A stretch of DNA of 64,000 nucleotides from Erigeron canadensis. Its lineage: Eukaryota; Streptophyta; Magnoliopsida; Asterales; Asteraceae. The notes beneath the pieces were generated by a model. That model searched no databases, was not told the DNA's origin, and saw only the letters and a program-made list of their open reading frames with translations. A program made the translations under genes and the position numbers. The DNA is taken from assembly GCF_010389155.1 (NCBI RefSeq), contig NC_057769.1:11098735-11162734 (forward strand). The letters run 5' to 3'. This document shows, piece after piece, positions 33,729-44,019 of the stretch (positions are counted from its first letter, which is position 1; every line of letters begins with the position of its first letter).

Positions 33729-36700
33729 GTGGTAAACACTATGAATGATCCTTTGCATGTAGCAAGTTCGGATCATCCAGGTATGGCACTCACTACTATT
33801 GCCTTTAATGGAAGTAATTTTCATGGCCGGAGTAGAACTGTAAAAATGGCTTTAGGTGCCAAATTGAAATTAGGTTTTATTACTGGTACATGTAAGAAAC
33901 CTGAACATGATGAAGAGAAACTGCAGAAATGGACTAGATGTGATTATATGGTTACTTGTTGGATCTTGAATTCTATGGTGACTGAATTGTCATAAGCTTT
34001 CTTGTATGCTACTTCTGCCTTTGAATTGTGGAAAGAAATCAATGAGAGGCATGGGCAGAGTAATGGTCCATTGATATATCATTTGGAAAGGGAACTTAGC
34101 AGTATTAGTCAGGGTAGTTTAAGCATTGCAGCCTATTTTAACAAATTGAAGAAGTGTTGGGATGAACTTCACAATTTAAATGATATTCCTTCTTGTACTT
34201 GTGGTAAAATGGCTGAGTGCACTTGTAAGTTGGTTGAGAAGTTTCTAGCTATAGAAAGTAGGTCAAGATTGGTTCAATTTCTAATGAAACTCAATAATGA
34301 CTATGAGTCTGTCAGAAACCAGATTCTTGCAATGGATCCTTTGCCTAATGTGAAAAAAGCTTACTGTATAATACAACAAGTTGAAAAGCAGAAGCAAGTT
34401 ACCCATCATGTGCCAGATCCAACTGCTTTCTTTGCTAAAATGGGTAATAATAAGGGAGGAAAGAAGACTGGGAAGAGTATTCATAGTGATTTTAGGCCAG
34501 AAATGAAACAGAATTGCACATATTGTGGTGAAGATGGTCATTCTTTTGATCAGTGTTTTGAGAGAATTAGGTATCCGGACAGGTATAAAGGAAAGAAAGG
34601 AAAGAAAGGAAAGAAAGGAGGTTTTAAGATGGCCGCACAAGTGACTACTGGTTATGAGGGTGAAACTCCTTTTGATTTACCTTTTGAAAATGAGATTTCT
34701 GCAGGAAATGCAGGATTGGATCCAAAATTGATCAATGCTATGTATCAAGAAGTGTTCAAAATGTTTAAGGAGAAAAGTGTGCAGGATAATGGTACTCCAA
34801 GTACTTCTGCTGGTCATACATGTATATCCTGTTATGTCACATCTTTTGCATTAACTTCTGTGGGAAATAAGACTATTTTAACAATAGAATGGATAATTGA
34901 CACTGGTGCTTCAAATCATATGACCTCTCATTTTCATCTCTTTATTTCCACAAGACAACTTAAAACTCATATTCTTGTTCATTTACCTAATAGTAAAACT
35001 ATTCCTGTCTATACTGTGGGTCAAGTCAAACTGTCTGAGTCACTCACTCTTGAAGATGTCCTTTATGTCCCAGAGTTTGAGTTTAGCCTATTATCTGTGG
35101 GAAAATTGTTGGTTACTCAAGGAACAGAATTGTGGCTATTGGAAAAGGTTCAAGGTGCATGTACACATGCTTGTCCTCTCTTCCAAAGACAAATTCTCAA
35201 TTGTCAACCTTTGTCAAAAAGTTTCCTCCGGTTATATCTCAGTTGTCTTCATTTGTAAATAGATTTGCTAATAAGAGTCTTGTTTCTAGTAGTGTTGTTT
35301 CTAATTGTAGGCCTATGAGTCTTGAGACTATCCATGCTAGACTTGGTCATATGTCTGTGTCTAAACTCACTCATGTACTTGCAAGAATATAAATATAACT
35401 GATTTTGTTTGTGAAAGTTGTAGACTTGCAAAAACTCATAGGTTGCCTTTTCCTAGAAGTCAATCTATCTCTTCTAATTGTTTTGATTTAATCCATGTGG
35501 ATTTTTGGGGTCCTTATAAGTCTCTAGTTTTGAACAGGGCATGTTACTTCTTTACTATAGTGGAGGACAAAAGTAGAGCCACATGGACTTATTTGGTTCA
35601 TTCAAAAGACTAAGTTATAGCCATTTTGTCTAATTTTATTGCTTATGTGGGTAATCATTTTAAGACAAAACCAAAATTTGTAAGATCTGGCAATGGTACT
35701 GAATTGGTTAATAAGGAGTATTCTGCATATTTTAAGGCACAGGGTATTATACATCAAAGGTCTATGGCTTATACACCCCAACAAAATGGAGTGGTGGAAA
35801 GAAAACATAGGCATTTGATAGAAACAGCTAGAGCTATTAAGATGCATGTTGACTTGCCTATAAGGTTTTGGGGAGATTGTGTATTGGTTGCAACATACCT
35901 TATTAATAGAATGACTATGCAGTATTTGTCTTGGAAAACACCTTTTGAGATTCTTCATGGTGTTAAACCCACATATGAGTATTTGAGGACTACTGGTTGT
36001 CTGTGTTATGCTACAAATACTAGGCCACATAAAGATAAATTTGGACCTAGAGGTGTTAAGTGTATCTTGTTAGGATATCCACCTGCTCAAAGAGGGTATA
36101 GGTTGTATAATCTTGATACTGCAGAGGTCTTCCATAGTAGAGATGTGGTGTTTGAAGAGAATATTTTTCCTTTTAAGCAAAGGAAGAATGGTCATTCTAA
36201 TTTTCAGATTGTGACATCTATTTCAGTAGGAAATGGTGCAGATGACATTCAAGATTTTATTACTCAATTGAATTCACGGGCATCTAATGATCATAGTGAT
36301 AGACAATCACTGCATTCTGACAATGAGGTTATAGAAAATCATTTTTTTGGTAATAATATACCAGAAAATAATACTAGTGATAGTGGAATAAGTCCGGAGG
36401 TAATTTCTAATAATAGAGAAATTACAACTCAATTGGTGGGTGATAATATTGTTCAAACCAGAAGATCAACCAAAAATAAAACCACTCCAGCTTGGTTGCA
36501 GGACTTTGTAGTTAGTATTTCAAAATATTCTAATTGCAGTACTACTTATCCCTTGTTCACTCAAAATGATTTCCAGAGAATACCTCATGATCATGTTGCC
36601 TTTCTTGCTAAAGTTTTTACTAGAGCATAACCAAAATCTTATTTACAAGCTAGTAAACATTCAGGCTGGGTTGAGGCAATGCAGAAAGAGCTTGAAGCAT

Positions 36701-38147
36701 TGGAAAAGAATGAAATTTGGGTTTTAACTTATTTACCTAAAGGTAAGAAAGCTATTTCTACTAAGTGGGTATACAAGACCAAATTTAATCCAGATGGTTC
36801 TGTAGAGAGGTTAAAAGCAAGATTGGTCATAAGAGGGTTTAATAAAAAAGAAGGAACATATTACAAGCATACATTCTCACCTGTGGCTAAATTGGCTACT
36901 GTCAGGGTTCTTATAGCTTTAGCTACTCCTAAGGAGTGGCAATTACATCAACTTGATGTAAACAATGCATTTTTGCATGGATACATTGATGAGGATATCT
37001 GTATGATTCCACCCGAAGGCTATAATAAGGCTGTTTCTGGCAAGTTTGCAAGTTGAGTAAATCTTTATATGGTCTCAAACAGGCTTCTAGGCAATGGAAT
37101 TTGGAGTTGTCTAAGTTTTTGATTGATTTTGGATATGTGCAGTCCAAGGATGATTCTCTATTTGTCAAAAAGGATAATGATAATTTTACTGTAGTCCTTG
37201 TCTCTATGTGGATGATATATTACTCAGAGGGAACAGTGAAGAGGAAGTTAAGGATCTTAAACAAGCTCTTGATAAGAAGTTTACCATCAAAGATCTGGGT
37301 TTAGCTAAATACTTTCTTGGAATAGAGCTGTGCAGAACTAGTGACGGGACTTATTTGAACCAGAGGAAGTATGTTCTTGATTTACGCTGGTTTGACTACT
37401 TCCAAACCTGCTCCTTATCTTCTTCCTCCTAATCTCAAATTATCTCTAAATAAAGGTACACCTCCGAAGGATCCCAATTCTTATAGGAGATTAGTTGGTA
37501 GATTGTTGTATTTGACCATGACAAGACCTGACATATCATATAGTGTACAACATTTAAGTCAATTTGTCTTTGCACCCAAGGATGTTCATATGCATGCTGC
37601 TATTCATTTGTTGAAGTATTTGAAAGGATCTATTTCCAAGGGTCTATTTTATCCAAAAAAGCCACATTTGAAAATTATTGGTCTTTCTGATGCCGATTGG
37701 GCATCCTGCTTAATGACAAGAAGATCCTTGACTGGATATTGTATTTTTTTGGGTCATGCTTTGGTTTCATGGAAAACTAAGAAACAAGTAACTGTCTCAA
37801 GGTCTTCTACATAAGCAGAATACATGAGCATGACTGCTACAACATGTGAGTTGTTATGGTTGAGCTTCTTGTTAAGGGATCTGCATGTTGAAGTTAAATG
37901 TCCTATAACTTTGTTTTGTGATAATAAGTCAACCCAACAGATTGCTGCTAATCCCTGTTATCATGAAAGAAGCAAGCACCTTGATATAGATTGTCATTGC
38001 ACCAGAGACAAAATTGAAGAGGGATTTTTACAAACTGCTTTCATTCCAACACATTTGCAGCTTGCTAATGTGATGACTAAGGCACTCAATAGAGTGAAGC
38101 AATCATTTTTGATTGATAAATTAGGAGTTGCAGATGCTCCAACTTGA
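33729..38147 (+). pseudogene. Degenerate Copia gag-pol
   Basis: Gag (UBN2-type) runs from 33729, broken by TAA at 33993-33995, and continues at 34002 with the zinc knuckle C-X2-C-X4-H-X4-C (34515-34556). The aspartic protease motif DTGASNHM is at about 34900-34922. The integrase zinc region (HARLGH) is near 35330, and the core follows with VDFWGPY. The second catalytic Asp context reads RSGNGTE, that is Gly where Asp is expected. Reverse transcriptase spans about 36680-37330 with YVDDIL near 37205. RNase H spans about 37660-38110. Breaks: stops at 33995, 35392, about 35612, 36630 and 37814, and frame changes near 35160-35250, 37050, 37200 and 37400-37430. Non-functional; described as decayed only. 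Confidence 0.92.
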
Positions 38148-38155
38148 GGGGAGGA
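38144..38155 (+). other. Copia polypurine tract
   Basis: Purine-rich GAGGGGAGGA directly abutting the 3' LTR, the expected plus-strand priming site. Confidence 0.8.
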
Positions 38156-38367
38156 TGAGGAATATTGAGTTTATACAAGTTGGAGGGCTAATCTTGTATA
38201 ATTAAGAATATATAGTAGTTAAATGTAAATATTAAAGAAAATTAGTTAGAAGTTAGTTATAACCACTTTGATTAAGTCGGTTATATTAGTTTTCTGTGTA
38301 TATAAACGATTCTTCTAATTCATTTCAATAATAGATTTTCATTTTCACAAGTATTTCATATTGTTCA
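38156..38367 (+). repeat. 3' LTR of the Copia element
   Basis: 212 bp, TGAGGAATATTG...ATATTGTTCA, the same length as the 5' LTR with 10 substitutions and no indels. Confidence 0.93.
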
Positions 38368-38374
38368 TAATAAT

Positions 38375-38878
38375 TCCCCCCGATGGAGTGAGATATAGTG
38401 TGAAAGAGAGAAAACAGAAAGTGTTGTGAGAAGTTTCACGGGGAATATCAAGGGGCAAATCGACTCCAAGCATATTGGGTAATGACCCATTACCTGGTGT
38501 CATATAATCAAGTGATTGCATTACATATAACCCAAATTTATGACCTTAGCCACTCCATACGCCCTAGAACCCTCAACCAGGCACCCCTCATTGAAACACA
38601 CAAATTCCGAAAAAGATTGGTGTAAAAGGCATCATATAACAATGAAATGGTAACACCAAAACATTCAGAAGAAAAAATCCATCTATTTCCATGTATGTAC
38701 CAACATTAGATGTAACTTCTTCAAAAGCGACAATGTAAGACAATACCAAAGCATCTACAAGCAACTCTTAAAATCCCCAACTCTTAAAATCCCCGTTCTG
38801 GGGATTTGTTGAAAGTCTGTATCCTTATTTCGAATAATGTTACAGCCTTGCAAGGTATCTGATTGATTATCCTGTACA
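38375..38878. other. Intergenic; possible MITE end
   Basis: Contains CCTCAACCAGGCACCCCTCATTG near 38570-38592 in a longer stretch, a phrase resembling the MITE end at 49440-49460. A short direct duplication of CAACTCTTAAAATCCCC lies at about 38763-38800. No gene recognised. Confidence 0.35.
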
Positions 38879-39309
38879 CATAGTTGTCAAACTCGTACGA
38901 GTCACGAGTCGACTCAAAATCAAGTGAAAACGAGGCGACTCAGTGGATGATGACTGACTTTGCTCCATACTCGTAGCATGACTCGTGTTTTGTTTTGCGA
39001 GTCGGTACGAGTCGTACTCCGAGTCACGAGTCGAGTCACGAAAATAATTTTTTTATTTTTAGTTTATTTTTATTTTTCTAAGATATAACTCTTTTATATG
39101 TTTTCAAATTTGATTTAATTTTAATAATGTTTACTATTTTTAGCATAATATGTCAATACAATATTATATTTTCATAATAAAAACTTATATATAATTATAA
39201 AACTATATATGATCAAATATTCTGACTCTTACGATTCGAGTCACGTTCGATTCACGAGTCAAAAAATCAGATTTCGAGTCGAGTCAAAAATACCGAGTCG
39301 ATAACTATG
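38879..39309. mobile_element. TIR element rich in CGAGTC words (about 431 bp)
   Basis: It begins CATAGTTGTCAAACTCG and its inverted end reads CATAGTTATCGACTCGG, an imperfect terminal inverted repeat. The two ends are dense with ACGAGTC and GACTCG words, while the middle is very AT-rich. No target duplication is clear and there is no ORF. Superfamily undetermined (Mutator- or hAT-like are options). Confidence 0.55.
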
Positions 39310-39614
39310 AACTATGCTTGTACATATAAGTGTTGCATTAACCCATTAAGCCGTGGATGAACTAAGCATCCTACTCCATATGTCCAGATCCTTGTCACAA
39401 CGTTACTTGTCAATTTTGCCTCATGATTTAAAACAATAACTATATAGTTAACAGACTGTGTTACTCAGATCCAAGTATACTAGCAATATGACGTGAAGGA
39501 GGCAGTGACCCATATGCCATGGGGTATCCCTCCCAATTTGGTTACAAGTTTTTAGTATATTTCAAAACTTGTCCAAATCCATTTTCATATACTTTAGACG
39601 TATAACCTGTCTTA

Positions 39615-40410
39615 CCAAACATATACTTTTAACTAATTTTCATCTATACGAGACGAACTTAACAAATTTTAACTTCTTAAGCTTGTCACTGACAGCAGCA
39701 CTATTACCCAAGATCCCCATTTGTGTCTTCAATATAAAAATTTCACTTGCTTTCACAAATAATGTTGACATGACTCTCTTATTTTTTTCAAATTCACCAG
39801 GCTAAGCATCTAGCAACTCAATGACACAAGAACCCATAACATGCAGTACACATATATCTAGACCTCCCTGGCTATTATTCCACTTGGTTCTCGGCTAAAT
39901 AAGAATTCTCCTATAGTCCTATGTACTACCCCCAAGGCACAAGATGCTTGCTCCCTCGAACTGCTTCATGAACATTGGTTCAATCAGACAGCCCAACTCA
40001 GCACAACCTGTGTTACTAAACATATACTTTTCACTCATGTTCATCTACATGAGACGAACTTAACAAATTCTAACTTCTTAAGCTCGTCAATGACACAAGC
40101 AGCCACAAATACCCAAGATTCCCCATTTGTGTCTTCAATATAGATATTTCACTTGCTTTTACAAATAATGTTTACATGACACTTTTAGTTTTTTCAAATT
40201 TACCAGGCTAAGCATCTAGCAACTCATTGACACAAGAATCCATAACATGCAGTACATACGTATCTAGACCTCCCTGGCTATTATTCCACTTGGTTCTCAG
40301 CTAAATAAGAATTCTCCTATAGTCCTATGTACTACTCCCAAGGAACAAGATGCTCGCTCCCTCGAACTGCTTCATGAACATTGGTTCAATCAGACAGCCC
40401 AACTCAGCCA
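39615..40410. repeat. Two-copy ~395-bp tandem duplication
   Basis: About 39615-40008 is repeated at about 40012-40410 in the same orientation. Shared stretches include ACGAACTTAACAAATT, GGCTAAGCATCTAGCAACTC, AGACCTCCCTGGCTATTATT and CTGCTTCATGAACATTGG. Differences are point changes and small indels, so the duplication is moderately old. No convincing coding frame runs through either copy. Confidence 0.88.
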
Positions 40411-41206
40411 ACCATGAACCATTTACAAAACAATAATCAAACAATTACATGTTCATGTACTCAACATTTGCTTAAAGGTTTCTTTCAACCCAGGACTCAA
40501 CAAAATTGAGTTCAATAAATAAATGAAGAAAAATCTACAAAACAGGTACTAGGATTCATTTCATATAAATAGAATTCAGGAAGAAAAAAAACTAAGCATT
40601 TTGTTCAATACCTTAAGCCTCTTTAGACCGATTTGAACTTTTCTGTGAACGAGGAGCCTCATTAAGCTGTACCAGCAACATAGGCTGAAACATAAGAAAG
40701 TAACTTAGGGCCTGAAATTTCTGCCAATACAGAAGATAAACAGTTGAAACTTTCTAGAATACAATTACCTCACTTCAAAGCAACTCCTATGGGCAGTTTA
40801 TCATGCAAGACTCGAAAGGCACCAGGCTTCTTCACATGTCCTTTGTCTCCCAACTTTATATCTAAAAACATTGATACTTACCAGAAAGGCCTACTAGACT
40901 TCTTCGCCTTTGTGCACATCAAATCGATAGATGGTTCTTCAGCTGAATTGATGGATGTCACTGTGCTAAATGAACATTTTTGGTGGAAAAGTTTCTCCAT
41001 ACGGAATGTTTGGATATGTATTTGTCAACCATTATAAATGTACCAACATAATTCTTAAAAGTTGGATTTCATCAAATCATGGGGGAGATCCGATCTGATT
41101 GAAGCTCCATATCCAACAATACATATAAAACACAGTTTTGTGACACTATTCAACAAGAACAAGAATCCCTTCTGATGGAATTTGGTGCAAAATACACAAA
41201 TCATAT
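40411..41206 (-). other. 3' flank of the PPR gene with exon-like remnants
   Basis: On the minus strand two short open stretches look exon-like. One at about 40840-40960 reads EEPSIDLMCTKAKKSSRPFW then stops; one at about 40617-40683 reads PMLLVQLNEAPRSQ and ends in a TAA. A donor-like GTAAGTATC and an acceptor lie only 20 bp apart, too close for an intron. I do not recognise the protein. It may be PPR 3'UTR or debris of another gene. Confidence 0.3.
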
Positions 41207-43351
41207 CTATAACTCATCAACCTCTTTAACGCAACTGGAAACCAATATATACCATGTTACGTCATTTGGTACAAAGCCTTTAGCAACACCTTTATTTAGG
41301 AGCATATACGCTTCAACAAACATGCTTTCTTTACAATACGAATATATCAAAGTATTATAAGTAATCACATCAGGATTCATACCTTTAAGCTGCAAGTTAT
41401 CAAACAGCTTTATGGCTTCATGAACATTACCCACTTTGCACAACCCATTAATCAAAGTGTTATATGTAACAATATCAGGAGTCATCCCTAAGTGCATCAT
41501 ATCCCTCATGAAATCAAACGCTCGTTGGACTTTACCAGTTTTGCACAAACCGCTGATCAAAAGATTACATGAAACTGTACTCGGGTTCAAACCCTTATCC
41601 GCCATCTCCTCAAACAGTGCCCATGCCTTCTCAACAGCGCCATCTCTACATAATGCCTTTATTAACCCGTTATATGTGATTTCATCAAGCGGACATCCCC
41701 TAAGTAGCATTTCATTTACAAGTTTAAAAGCTTCATGAATGGCACCTTTTCTCAGAAAAGCGTGAATCAAAGTGTTGAAAGTTACAATATCAGGGATGAC
41801 ACCCTCCAACACCATATCTTGGAACATTTTCAAAGCATTTTCTACCTCGTCAATGTCACACAGCCCAAAGATTAGTGAATTAAAAGTGAAAATGTCAGGT
41901 TTACATCCTTGGGTACACATGTCACGAAACATGTTTAGAGCTTCTGGGACGTTCCCAACCTTACATAAAGCATGTATGATGGAATTGTATCCCACTGTGT
42001 TTAAACTAAGACCCATTTGAGACATTTCATACATGACTTCACTAGCTTCCTCTAATCTGTTTCTCTTACAAAACCCATCAATTAAAGTCGAGTAAGTAAT
42101 GACGTCAGGCTCACAGCCTTTCAAAGTCATTTGTCTCATCAAATCACGAGCCGAAACCAAACGCTCATTTTTGCAAAGACCACGAATGAGTGTATTATAT
42201 GTATGAATATCAGGCTGGCAGCCATTATACATCATGCTATCATTAATAATAGCTTTAGCTTCATCAAATTGACCTTTCATCACATAACCATTTATCAACA
42301 TATTAAACATGACGTTGTTCGGTTCAGGCACTTTGCTAAGAAGAACCTTGGCTTCCTGAACTTGGCTCAATCGACACAAGCCATGGATGAGAAACCCATA
42401 AGTTAAGGAATTTGGAGTGAAACCACGAAGAAGCATCCTATCAACCAATTTTGCAGCCTCATGAATTCGGTTCGCCCTGCAAAGTCCATGGATAACATCA
42501 TTAAAGGTCTCGACATCAGGTGTACATCCCATCAGTATCATCTGCTCCAAAAGTTTCAACGCTTCATCCACTCTATCCCCCTGACACAACGCATGCATTA
42601 GAGTCTGGTAAACTATAGCATTTGGTACACATCCATGCTTCGTCATGTCTCTTAAGAGTGAACAAGCGGAATCGACTTCATTAACAGAACAAAGGGCTTT
42701 CATCACAATGGCAAAACTAAAAACATCAGGAGCAATGCCTTTATGAAGCATTTCATAAAACACATTGGAGGCAACTTTGGGACAGTTTCCTTCAACCAAT
42801 ATATCCAACACAGTATTGTACGATTTGAAACTTGGCTGGCACAAAAAAACAGCCGTCATTTCCAATAGCAATCTGGTGGCTTGACCAGGTAAATCAGCTT
42901 TTTGGTAATGCCTCATGATCATGACAAAGAGAGTTTCTTGAAAAACTATCTCCTCTTCTTTCATCTGCATTAATAATCTATCAATGGCCTTAAACTCTCC
43001 GGCAGCACCAACTTTATCAATTAAAGTATAATATACATCAAAAGTATGACAATAGCCTTTTTGGGTTTTCGCCCAATTGAATAACTTATGTGAGGTTGAA
43101 ACGTCAAGTGGAAGTTTAAGCAACTTCTGAAGCTGAAGCGGAGTAATTTTATTGAGCGATTCCCTGAGCTGTTCAATATCAAAAGGTTTGAGCAATCTCA
43201 CCCAGTCTGTTTCAGGCTCAGAACCACTTTCAGTAACATTTTTACCTGAACCATTGCCTTGTGAAGTACATAAAGGATATGATAATGGTTTGCGTAACGA
43301 ATTTAAAGTTTTGAGCACATGGGTTGTTGAAAGATTTGATCTTTTCAGCAT
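41207..43351 (-). CDS. P-class pentatricopeptide repeat (PPR) protein, probably organellar
   Basis: Single exon, 714 aa, ATG at 43349-43351. PPR proteins bind organellar RNA and control its splicing, stability or translation. The N-terminus has Arg, Ser and Leu and few acids (MLKRSNLSTTHVLK), a mitochondrial-type presequence. From residue 101 to the end there are about 17 tandem repeats of about 35 residues with the VxTYNTLIxGLCK...GCxPD consensus; the last is cut to 18 residues, and the one near 280-310 is only 31 long. There is no E, DYW or SMR domain, so it is a pure P-class protein. Lack of introns is normal for the family. The exact orthologue cannot be named from memory. Its start-codon segment is duplicated upstream (43437-43463). 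Confidence 0.93.
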   Translation of the reverse strand: MLKRSNLSTTHVLKTLNSLRKPLSYPLCTSQGNGSGKNVTESGSEPETDWVRLLKPFDIEQLRESLNKITPLQLQKLLKLPLDVSTSHKLFNWAKTQKGYCHTFDVYYTLIDKVGAAGEFKAIDRLLMQMKEEEIVFQETLFVMIMRHYQKADLPGQATRLLLEMTAVFLCQPSFKSYNTVLDILVEGNCPKVASNVFYEMLHKGIAPDVFSFAIVMKALCSVNEVDSACSLLRDMTKHGCVPNAIVYQTLMHALCQGDRVDEALKLLEQMILMGCTPDVETFNDVIHGLCRANRIHEAAKLVDRMLLRGFTPNSLTYGFLIHGLCRLSQVQEAKVLLSKVPEPNNVMFNMLINGYVMKGQFDEAKAIINDSMMYNGCQPDIHTYNTLIRGLCKNERLVSARDLMRQMTLKGCEPDVITYSTLIDGFCKRNRLEEASEVMYEMSQMGLSLNTVGYNSIIHALCKVGNVPEALNMFRDMCTQGCKPDIFTFNSLIFGLCDIDEVENALKMFQDMVLEGVIPDIVTFNTLIHAFLRKGAIHEAFKLVNEMLLRGCPLDEITYNGLIKALCRDGAVEKAWALFEEMADKGLNPSTVSCNLLISGLCKTGKVQRAFDFMRDMMHLGMTPDIVTYNTLINGLCKVGNVHEAIKLFDNLQLKGMNPDVITYNTLIYSYCKESMFVEAYMLLNKGVAKGFVPNDVTWYILVSSCVKEVDEL

Positions 43352-43436
43352 AACTTCACGGATTCAGGAGAAAGTAAGTCAAAAGTATTCGACTGAAACT
43401 GAGCCCACTTATAATCTTAAAAGAACTCGCGGTCTT

Positions 43437-43463
43437 TTAAACAAGATTTGATCTTTTCAGCAT
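43437..43463 (-). promoter_or_regulatory. Possible upstream ORF duplicated from the PPR start region
   Basis: 112 bp upstream of the PPR ATG, the same segment (GTTATGCTGAAAAGATCAAA) recurs. It opens an 8-codon uORF, MLKRSNLV, then TAA; the first seven residues equal the PPR N-terminus. If this part of the leader is retained in the mRNA it could reduce initiation at the main ATG. A possible leader donor near 43978 means it might instead be spliced out. Confidence 0.5.
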
Positions 43464-43978
43464 AACATCACGTTAACGAACATAATCTTCGTTATGACAA
43501 CAAATTAAGCTGCCACATATGAACTATCTAATAAACCATACATGAAATGAGCTATTATCTACTTGTAAGGAAAAGTAACAAATCTATAGATTAATGGAAC
43601 AGAACGAAAGGCGTTAAAGTTATCGAAATTGAAAGTATAAGAACACGCAATGAAAATTACATGAATAATAAAAAGGGTCAGCTTGAAATTATCCCATTTT
43701 CACTTACAAGTGCACAACAAAGCATTTCAAATTTTCAATTACAAAAACGTTGCTGCAAACTAGCAGCAATACAGAACAATCCTAAGAGACATGGTAAACA
43801 AATAGAATTATAGAAGTAATGCCAAATGTTAGTCTAAGATATATCAAGTTCAAAGCAAGTTACCATTTTATATTTTGATAATAATAAGATTAAAGAAAAA
43901 CAAAACATTGTTCATTTAGGCATTTTATCAAACAGTTGATGTGCATAATAAGAATAAATATCAGAAAATAACATACCC

Positions 43979-44016
43979 GTGATATCGTGATGATGATGAT
44001 GATGATGATGATGAGC
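43979..44016 (-). repeat. (ATG/CAT)n microsatellite in the likely PPR leader
   Basis: About eight tandem GATGAT triplets on the plus strand. On the minus strand they read (CAT)n, followed by CACGG and a GTATGT donor near 43972-43978. This suggests a non-coding first exon of the PPR gene here. Confidence 0.5.
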
Positions 44017-44019
44017 TGA

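Larger units (their letters stand above)
33290..38367 (+). mobile_element. Ty1/Copia LTR retrotransposon, near full length but decayed (5.1 kb)
   Basis: Two 212-bp LTRs with TG...CA ends flank the order primer-binding site, gag, protease, integrase, reverse transcriptase, RNase H, polypurine tract; integrase before RT defines Copia. I count 10 substitutions between the LTRs (about 95.3% identity). The flanks share TAAT (33286-33289 and 38368-38371), a partial match to the expected 5-bp duplication. The pol region is interrupted by several stops and frameshifts, so the copy cannot be autonomous. Confidence 0.95.

Noticed and set aside
40744..41037. 97-aa plus-strand ORF
   Set aside because: It is the complement of exon-like remnants on the minus strand; composition and absence of any family motif argue for a shadow.
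43979..44016. Possible CRISPR-like or satellite repeat
   Set aside because: A plain trinucleotide microsatellite, with no spacers.
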